This document shows positions 58,361 through 64,000 of a stretch of 64,000 nucleotides of DNA, piece by piece; position 1 is the first letter of the stretch; the number at the start of each line of letters is the position of its first letter. The position numbers and the translations under genes were made by a program. The notes below the pieces were generated by a model. The model saw only the letters and a program-made list of their open reading frames with translations. It ran no database searches and was not told the DNA's origin. The stretch comes from Pseudahrensia aquimaris (GTDB taxonomy: Bacteria > Pseudomonadota > Alphaproteobacteria > Rhizobiales > Rhizobiaceae), in contig NZ_JBHTJV010000003.1 in the NCBI RefSeq assembly GCF_042676045.1, forward strand, positions 682,001 to 746,000, in the 5' to 3' direction.

Positions 58361-59358
58361 TCGACAAGCCCTTCAAAAGCGATTGATTGGTCAAGCGCAG
58401 AGAGAGGTGACACTGCCGAGAGGAGTGCACGCGCCTCGGCGCTGTCGCGGTTCATCTGCTCCACTAAGGCTTCCGCACTGTCAAATTTCTCTTCGCCGCG
58501 TAAATGGCCAAACAGGGTAATTTCAATCTCCTCGCCATAGAGGTCGTCTTGAAAGTCGAACACAAAGGTTTCCAGCAGAGCTTCGCCGTTGTCGAATGTC
58601 GGGCGGCGACCATAACTTGCAACGCCGTTGTGCAGCGAACCGTCAGCGCGGCGCAGGCGCACAGCATAGATGCCGTGGGCGAGACGGCAGTTTTCCGGCA
58701 GCGCGATATTGGCTGTTGGATAACCGAGCGTCCGGCCAAGCTGGGCACCTTTGATGACTTCGCCGCGGACGCACCAGCGGTAACCCAGCAGACCTGCGGC
58801 TTGCACCACATCGGCGGAACCAAGGCAGCGACGGATTCGACTTGATGAAATGGGATCGGCGTTTTCATCCGCCTGCGCTTCTACGATGGTGACGCCAAAA
58901 CCTGACTTTTCGCCTTTAGCTTTGAGAAATTCTGGCGACCCTGCCCTGTCCTTGCCGAAGTGGAAATTGAAGCCGGTGACGATATGGCTTGCCCCCGCTG
59001 CGGCTAGCAAATGCAAATCGACGAAATCATCAGCGCTTGTGCCAGCGAGTTCGCGGGTGAATGGCAGAACCAGCAAGCCATCAAGCCCGAGTGCGGCAAG
59101 CACACGTGCCTTCATATCCTGCGGAGTGAGGCGAAAGACGGGACTTTGTGGCTTAAACAGCGTGCGCGGATGGGGCTCGAACGACAGCGCGGTGCACGGC
59201 ACGCCTTTGGTACGCGCAAGTTCCATCGCCCGTTCCAGCACGATTTGGTGGCCACGATGGACACCGTCAAAATTGCCAATAGCAACGACGCCGCCACGCC
59301 GCGCTTCAGGCAATGCGGTTGTCAGATCATGAATAAAATCGGCGGATGGGAATAACAT
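58357..59358 (-). CDS. ribF: Bifunctional riboflavin kinase / FAD synthetase
   Basis: 333-residue enzyme making FMN and then FAD from riboflavin. The N-terminal adenylyltransferase domain has VVAIGNFDGVHRGHQIVLERA, VTGFNFHFGKDRAG and the SSSRIRRCLGSADV loop. The C-terminal kinase domain (about 185-310) has GRTLGYPTANIALPE and GVASYGRRPTFDNGEALLETFVFDF. It starts at ATG 59358, 9 bases after the HAD phosphatase gene. Order HAD-ribF-SDR-SDR-(gap)-ileS on the minus strand. Confidence 0.95.
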   Translation of the reverse strand: MLFPSADFIHDLTTALPEARRGGVVAIGNFDGVHRGHQIVLERAMELARTKGVPCTALSFEPHPRTLFKPQSPVFRLTPQDMKARVLAALGLDGLLVLPFTRELAGTSADDFVDLHLLAAAGASHIVTGFNFHFGKDRAGSPEFLKAKGEKSGFGVTIVEAQADENADPISSSRIRRCLGSADVVQAAGLLGYRWCVRGEVIKGAQLGRTLGYPTANIALPENCRLAHGIYAVRLRRADGSLHNGVASYGRRPTFDNGEALLETFVFDFQDDLYGEEIEITLFGHLRGEEKFDSAEALVEQMNRDSAEARALLSAVSPLSALDQSIAFEGLVE

Positions 59359-59367
59359 TGTGCGCGT

Positions 59368-60222
59368 CTACCAAACCAACCGCGACATCCAGAAATCGGG
59401 CGTTGCACCCTGCTCTTTCAGGAAAGTTTCGAGTTTTGCAGTGTCAGGATTTTCCGCGCCACCGTATTCGCCCGCGTGGATACCGCCTGCGATATAAAGA
59501 AGGTTGGAGCCGAAATCCTGAGCGCCCTTTACATCGGTTGGCATACCATCGCCAATTGCCAGCATGTTGGATTTGTCGATCGTCTCGCCCGTGAGTTCTG
59601 CGACCTTGCGGCTTGCGAGAGCGTAAATCGGCGCATGGGGCTTACCGGCAAGGCGCGTCTCGCCCCCCATTTCAGCGTAGAGCCGAGCCAGGGAACCAGC
59701 ACACCAGATGAGGCGGTCACCACGCTCCACAACAATATCGGGGTTAGCGCAAATGAACGGCACGCCACGCGCGACTAGAGGCTCAAACCGTGCGCGATAG
59801 TCTTCGGGTGTTTCCGTTTCATCTTCGAACAGACCCGTGCAGACGATGGCTGCGGCGGTGTCTTCGCCAACCATTGATGCATTTAGGCCGTCAAACAGGG
59901 GCTTGTCGCGGTCAGGACCGAGATGGAAAATAGAGCCATCAGCCTGACGAATGAGTTCGCGGGTGACATCTCCCGAGGTCACGATCTCGTCATAGGTATC
60001 ACGCGAAACGCCAAGCTCGTCCAATTGCTGGATCACACCGGCGCGTGGGCGCGGCGAATTGGTGATCATCACCACAGCACCACCGGCAGCGCGGAATTGG
60101 CCGAGCGCGGCTTCCGCGTCGCGGTAAACGGAAACACCATTATGAAGCACGCCCCATACATCACACAAAAGGGCGCGATATTGGCCAGAGAGTGCGGAAA
60201 GACCGTCGATATGCGGGGTCAT
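59368..60222 (-). CDS. HAD-superfamily hydrolase, TIGR01459 type
   Basis: 284-residue HAD phosphatase of the NagD-like subclass. Motif I is ALLCDVWGVLHNGVSVY (DxWGVL), motif II VMITNSPRP, and motif III/IV MLAIGDGMPTDVKGAQDFGSNLLYIAGG. Members of this alphaproteobacterial family often sit next to ribF and may dephosphorylate FMN, but this is not proven. The start is ATG 60222; a longer frame to 60351 has no support. 181 bases separate it from the divergent EAL-domain gene. Confidence 0.88.
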   Translation of the reverse strand: MTPHIDGLSALSGQYRALLCDVWGVLHNGVSVYRDAEAALGQFRAAGGAVVMITNSPRPRAGVIQQLDELGVSRDTYDEIVTSGDVTRELIRQADGSIFHLGPDRDKPLFDGLNASMVGEDTAAAIVCTGLFEDETETPEDYRARFEPLVARGVPFICANPDIVVERGDRLIWCAGSLARLYAEMGGETRLAGKPHAPIYALASRKVAELTGETIDKSNMLAIGDGMPTDVKGAQDFGSNLLYIAGGIHAGEYGGAENPDTAKLETFLKEQGATPDFWMSRLVW

Positions 60223-60403
60223 GGGTAGGAATTTCCGAGCAGCAAAAGGATTGGTGCGAGTGCGGTAAGGCCATGCCCCACGCCCGTCAAGACGCAGGCT
60301 TGTCCCATCGGCTGTACGGGTCAGCGAGAGGCAAGACTTCACTTGCGCCACATCAGGCCGTATTGGTTAACCTGATTCGGGCGGGCGGAGGTCGTCGGCG
60401 GGC

Positions 60404-61642
60404 ATGGACCGTACCAATATATTGGGTTTCACCACTGTGATCATTGTCGCAGCGATTGGGTCGGCGGCTTTGGCATGGCTTCTCTTTGCAACGGGCATCG
60501 CATCCGCTGTCGTGTCAGCTCTCTTTGGACTGGTCATTTTCACGCTGTGTTATGTGATCCTGCGCGACATACAACACACATCCACGCTTAAGGCGCTTGA
60601 TGCGCGGTTTGAAGCGTTTGCGGAATTCGAGGCTGATCTGGAAAGACGTTTGGCGCAAAAGCAGGACGCGGATTTGGGTGAAGCGTCCGAGAGACAAAAG
60701 AAAGACCGCGTTCAAATAGGCACTACGATGCAGGCGATGGCAGAGCGCATGGCCGCACTGGAAAAGCAGATCAACGCCACACCTGCCGCCAAGGTTCCTG
60801 CAACGACCCAAGTGGAAAAGGTCAGCGAGGGACATTCAGTCTCCGGCATTGTGGCAAACGCGGCAGCGCTCAAAAAGATCGATCTGAAACAGGCTTTGAA
60901 AAAAGATGAGCTGAGCATCCATCTGCAGCCCGTGGTGGACCTTGCACAGCGCAGGCCAAGCAATTATGAAGCGCTTATGCGGCTGAAACTGCCCGCTGGC
61001 GATTATCTCGATGCAGGCCAGTTCGATAAGCTCGCCAAAAAAGGCGGTCTGCTGCCGATGATGAACCGCAAACTACTGCATGCTTCGGTGCGGATGCTCG
61101 AAAGGCTTGAAATACTGAACAAAAAAGCGGGTCTTTTTACAAACGTGTCAGCAGAGCTGCTCGAAGATGCGCAGGCGTTTAAGGAAATGCATGGCTTCCT
61201 CCAGCGCAACAAGAATTTTGCCGATGAATTGGTGATCGAGATCTCACAACGCGAGTTGAGGCATCTAAAACCTCTCGCAAAAGACCGTCTCGGGCAACTG
61301 GTCGATATGGGCTTTCATCTGTCGCTTGACGAAGTGATGGACCTGCGGCTTGATATTGCAGCGTTGCAACGCGTGGGCTTCCGTTTCGTCAAAATACCAG
61401 CCGGAATTTTGCTGCATGCCAGCGTCGATGAAAAGGCACCGCTGATGCCTGCGGAACTGGCCAATGCGATGAAAGACGTCGACATAACCCTCATTGCAAT
61501 GGATGTGGAGCGTGAAAACGAGGTTCTGTCTCTACTCGATTTTCAAGTCGAATTTGCCCAAGGCCTTCTGTTCGCCCCACCCCGGCCCATCAAGAAAGAA
61601 TTGCTCGACGGGCCTACGCTGAAGCGGGATACGGGTTCATGA
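60404..61642 (+). CDS. Membrane-anchored EAL-domain protein, probably catalytically inactive
   Basis: 412 residues. Two N-terminal spans (about 7-30 and 34-53), a coiled-coil (about 60-125), then an EAL domain (about 158-400). EAL is present (E189-A-L-M-R) with N247, E279 and K330. However, the DDFG metal motif is replaced by D309-E-V-M, and the AEGVE motif reads A-M366-D-V-E, losing a catalytic Glu. Canonical c-di-GMP phosphodiesterases need these residues, so it likely binds c-di-GMP or acts as a protein partner. It is a lone gene followed by a terminator shared with the convergent TadG-like gene. Confidence 0.85.
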   Translation: MDRTNILGFTTVIIVAAIGSAALAWLLFATGIASAVVSALFGLVIFTLCYVILRDIQHTSTLKALDARFEAFAEFEADLERRLAQKQDADLGEASERQKKDRVQIGTTMQAMAERMAALEKQINATPAAKVPATTQVEKVSEGHSVSGIVANAAALKKIDLKQALKKDELSIHLQPVVDLAQRRPSNYEALMRLKLPAGDYLDAGQFDKLAKKGGLLPMMNRKLLHASVRMLERLEILNKKAGLFTNVSAELLEDAQAFKEMHGFLQRNKNFADELVIEISQRELRHLKPLAKDRLGQLVDMGFHLSLDEVMDLRLDIAALQRVGFRFVKIPAGILLHASVDEKAPLMPAELANAMKDVDITLIAMDVERENEVLSLLDFQVEFAQGLLFAPPRPIKKELLDGPTLKRDTGS

Positions 61643-61651
61643 CACAAAAAA

Positions 61652-61690
61652 GCCCGCCGCGGTTTCCCGGGCGGGCCTCTTGTTTTTTCG
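61652..61690. terminator. Terminator between EAL gene and TadG-like gene
   Basis: GC-rich stem (GCCCGCC 61652-61658 with GGCGGGC 61670-61676) preceded by an A-run and followed by a T-rich tract ending in TTTTTT at 61682-61687. It can end both convergent transcripts. Confidence 0.85.
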
Positions 61691-61696
61691 TGTTGC

Positions 61697-63706
61697 TTAG
61701 AAGGTCAGCGACAGTTCCGAGATTTTCTCGGTGATCTCACGGAATGTTTCGATCAACTCAGCGTTGTCGTCCGCCGCATAGTAGAGCGGCTCGCCTTGCG
61801 ACCCTCGTGAAGAACAGGCTTCAAGAGTTTTGCGCACATCAGCACCTTCTGGCACATCGAATGCGATCGTGTAGATTTGGATGCCTGCAGCTTTCGCATT
61901 GTTACACGTTTCCAGCATGTGTGCATCCATGACCTGACGATAGGTGTCGAAATCATCCGACGGGTTCGCAATAGCGGTAAATCCTTCAAACAGGCGCTTG
62001 CGTAGCGGTGTTTCATAGTCGCCGCCGTTGAAAGCGTGCGAGCCATAGATCGAAGGATTTTTGACAATGTTGTCGTCAACGAATTGCGAATACGGATAAT
62101 AAGTGTTGTTGCCATCCGTCATCACAACCATGATCTTCTTGTTGTCTGCAACATTGTAATCACGACCTTCAGTCAGCGGCTCGCCAGGTGAAAGCGCGCG
62201 CCAGCCCCAAGCAATACCTTGCTGAATGTTGGTTGCACCTTCGGCCTCCATTGCCGAGATCGCTGCTTTGGTTTGGCCATGTTGCGTGCTCAGCTGACGC
62301 AGAGGCGTGGTCGTGCAGTAGAAGTTCGGACCGCCTTGCAAACCGGCAACGCTTGGGAAACCACTTTGGTTGTCGTTCACGTCATAAACAGTTGGGTTGT
62401 TGAAATATTTCCAAGTCCAACGCTGGCGCTTATATTGGTCGCTCTGACGTCCGGTGTGTTCTGGCGCATATTTAGGCGGATTGTTGCCGCTTGATGGACG
62501 CCCACGCTCGTCTTCCAGATAATTGTTAGCATACTCGTCTTCAGTTATGACGGGACCGTTGTTGTCGATCGAGTCACCACCCGTGAAAACGCCGTTGGAA
62601 TCGTAGTCGCCGTTCCAGCGGTTGGCATAGCCAGCAACCGGGTGATAGGCGCCCCAATATTTGTAACCGTAGTTCGCACGCTGCCAGCGGGGATCGTTCC
62701 ACTCGTAGCAATAGCTTTGATATGGCCAGTTGTACCATCGCAGGCAGTAGATTGTCGTCTGCGAAACATCGACACGCACCTGCTCACGGCGACCAGAATA
62801 ATCATCCGGCTCGTCCGGCGCAAAAGATGGCACGAACAGAGTATCGGGCTGAGTGTTGCTCGGTGCCTCATCGGTTGTGTGATGCGGATAAGGACGCTGC
62901 TCGACACAACCTTGCCAGTTTATGCCCAGGTTGTTGTAGAGTGAGAAGCGGGTAATTTTGTTGCCGCTGCTATCGAAATAGATACCGTTGCTTTTCGTGA
63001 CATCGTCATTGGAATCCCAATCGAAATGCTCGTGGTGGTAGCTGGCGATACCGTCTTTATCCATCCAAGTTGCGTTGGCGTTAGAAGGACCAACGTTGAC
63101 CATGCCCGCGAACGGGATGACTGCAAATTGGACCGGCTTGGGCACAGATTGCTGGCCGACAGTGTCTGCCAATGTATCAACCATGTTGCGCGCAGCGCTT
63201 TTTAGCGTGCCGAGCTTACCATCGTCGCCCATCGAACCCGAATTATCGAGCACCAGCGCGATTTCCACCGTGTCGCCGCCGCATTTAACAGTCGCGGACG
63301 TCGAAAGGTTTGCATAGCCAGGGTCATCCTGGACGCTGAATACTTTGTGAATTTTATCAAAGAACATCGGGTGACGCAGTGTGGCCGTCGCCGTCACGCC
63401 GTTGGATGAGCAATCTCCGTTACCGGTGTTGATCACCACTGATCCCTGCGATCTGGGCAGGTTTGCGATATTCGCTGTGAAGATCTCTTCACCGTGCGAC
63501 CGCGATTTCGCAGTATCGCCTGTGCGGGTCAGGGTTTTGGCAGCACCAAGAGCTGCGGCATCAACCGCCGCCTGAAATGACTGTTTCGCACGATACAGTT
63601 CAGATGCATCCACTGCTACACCCACACCAACCAACATTGGCAAAAGCGCGCCCCCGGTCATCAGTGCCACGTTGGCGCTGGTGTCTTTGAAAAACTTCTT
63701 CAACAT
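61697..63706 (-). CDS. TadG-like pilus-associated protein with von Willebrand A domain
   Basis: 669 residues. The N-terminal TadE/G-type segment is a basic start, hydrophobic helix about 13-32 (LMTGGALLPMLVGVGVAVD) and ASELYRAKQSFQAAVDAAALGAAK. A vWA domain follows with MIDAS DNSGSMG (154-160), a Thr in ATNIQQG (about 492) and Asp in VVMTDGNN (about 531). Between the first and second MIDAS parts lies a 220-residue insertion (about 220-445), very rich in Tyr, Trp, Asn and Asp with several cysteines. It is probably surface or periplasmic, linked to Flp pilus assembly; no tad genes are in the window. Confidence 0.88.
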   Translation of the reverse strand: MLKKFFKDTSANVALMTGGALLPMLVGVGVAVDASELYRAKQSFQAAVDAAALGAAKTLTRTGDTAKSRSHGEEIFTANIANLPRSQGSVVINTGNGDCSSNGVTATATLRHPMFFDKIHKVFSVQDDPGYANLSTSATVKCGGDTVEIALVLDNSGSMGDDGKLGTLKSAARNMVDTLADTVGQQSVPKPVQFAVIPFAGMVNVGPSNANATWMDKDGIASYHHEHFDWDSNDDVTKSNGIYFDSSGNKITRFSLYNNLGINWQGCVEQRPYPHHTTDEAPSNTQPDTLFVPSFAPDEPDDYSGRREQVRVDVSQTTIYCLRWYNWPYQSYCYEWNDPRWQRANYGYKYWGAYHPVAGYANRWNGDYDSNGVFTGGDSIDNNGPVITEDEYANNYLEDERGRPSSGNNPPKYAPEHTGRQSDQYKRQRWTWKYFNNPTVYDVNDNQSGFPSVAGLQGGPNFYCTTTPLRQLSTQHGQTKAAISAMEAEGATNIQQGIAWGWRALSPGEPLTEGRDYNVADNKKIMVVMTDGNNTYYPYSQFVDDNIVKNPSIYGSHAFNGGDYETPLRKRLFEGFTAIANPSDDFDTYRQVMDAHMLETCNNAKAAGIQIYTIAFDVPEGADVRKTLEACSSRGSQGEPLYYAADDNAELIETFREITEKISELSLTF

Positions 63707-63940
63707 ATCCGTACTCCATTTTCCGCCCCCCTGAACTGCATGCGGAGTCCACGCGCAGTAGGGGTGTTGGATCAGAATATGACGGAAGGGAATTTAGGAT
63801 GGCTTGAGAATAACGGTTAAATTTTACCTATTATTTCTTTTCTCACGATGCCGTTTTGGCGTGCCGTATTCGTGCAATCGACTTGGCTAAAGCTATACGC
63901 CGTCTTTCTTAGCGAACGCTGAACGCTTCTTCGCCGGATT

Positions 63941-64000
63941 TTAGAAGCGCCGCTTCTTGACTCGCAACAGCCGAGACACTATCTCGCCTCCACCGTTAGC
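63941..64000 (-). CDS. Possible C-terminal end of a gene running off the window
   Basis: On the minus strand one frame is open from the window edge to a TAA at 63943-63941, encoding 19 residues ending LLRVKKRRF. It is too short to judge. The stretch 63707-63940 between it and the TadG-like gene holds only an AT-rich promoter-like region, with no other feature that I can see. Confidence 0.2.
   Translation of the reverse strand, partial: ANGGGEIVSRLLRVKKRRF

Noticed and set aside
1..64000. tRNA/rRNA genes, insertion sequences, prophage, CRISPR arrays, toxin-antitoxin pairs
   Set aside because: No cloverleaf-like sequence, transposase or integrase motif, or regularly spaced repeat was seen in any intergenic gap; gaps are short and coding continuity is high.

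Overview
The window is a 64 kb stretch of an alphaproteobacterial chromosome, most likely from the order Hyphomicrobiales (Rhizobiales). The evidence is a long-form PstC/PstA, DUF2093 and DUF4170 genes, the mutL-DUF2093 / lpxK-waaA-DUF4170-cysQ-pmbA block, the paired M16 peptidases, the TIGR01459 HAD protein and alpha-type ECF/RskA regulation. GC looks moderate (mid-50s by eye). I see no tRNA, rRNA, transposase, integrase or CRISPR array; this is ordinary chromosomal sequence with two catabolic gene clusters.

Layout. (1) 1-7400 (+): end of gap (GAPDH), a terminator, then a complete phosphate regulon pstS-pstC-pstA-pstB-phoU-phoB. It is preceded by a three-unit Pho box and interrupted after pstS by two abutting hairpins. 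(2) 7403-14340: a HisD-fold dehydrogenase with altered metal ligands, a gamma-glutamyltransferase-like enzyme, glpD, a PhoR-like kinase that lacks membrane segments, and mrp. (3) 14341-21943: an SCP2-domain gene divergent from a six-gene beta-oxidation operon (thiolase, isomerase-type crotonase, hydratase/3-hydroxyacyl-CoA dehydrogenase fusion, SDR, two tandem acyl-CoA dehydrogenases). A perfect palindrome lies in the shared promoter. The last dehydrogenase lacks the catalytic glutamate segment, so the pair looks like a heteromeric enzyme. (4) 22072-23950: a TVP38/DedA-like protein and an unrecognised polytopic membrane protein whose promoter carries two tandem palindromes. (5) 23951-30384 (-): a carnitine / gamma-butyrobetaine catabolic operon (3-dehydrocarnitine cleavage enzyme, carnitine dehydrogenase, GNAT, acyl-CoA dehydrogenase, NDP-forming CoA ligase, CaiD-like hydratase). 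(6) 30488-36045: MTA/SAH nucleosidase, DUF2177, BON-MscS channel, then a probable envelope-stress island of fasciclin protein, Tat-exported MsrB, RskA anti-sigma factor and ECF sigma factor. (7) 36141-50454: isopropylmalate-dehydrogenase-family enzyme, mutL, lipid A/Kdo genes, cysQ-like phosphatase, pmbA, a Kef-type antiporter, a MATE exporter, and an active/inactive M16 peptidase pair. (8) 50605-60222: rRNA modification genes rsmD and a RluB-like synthase, tadA, a lipoprotein, ileS, two SDRs, ribF and a HAD phosphatase. (9) 60404-64000: a membrane-anchored degenerate EAL protein and a TadG-like vWA protein with a large aromatic insertion.

How it fits together: the phosphate genes form a classic two-component/transport loop. 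The two catabolic clusters each supply acyl-CoA dehydrogenation, hydration and thiolysis or cleavage for a specialised acyl-CoA, not general fatty acids. The ECF/RskA/fasciclin grouping resembles the actinobacterial SigK-RskA-fasciclin arrangement. Nothing here is a clearly new system. The best leads are the heteromeric ACAD beta-oxidation cluster, the altered HisD homologue, the tandem-operator membrane gene, and a candidate ECF promoter shared by the sigma operon and the fasciclin gene. Start codons were chosen by eye and all motif comparisons are from memory; no database search was run.
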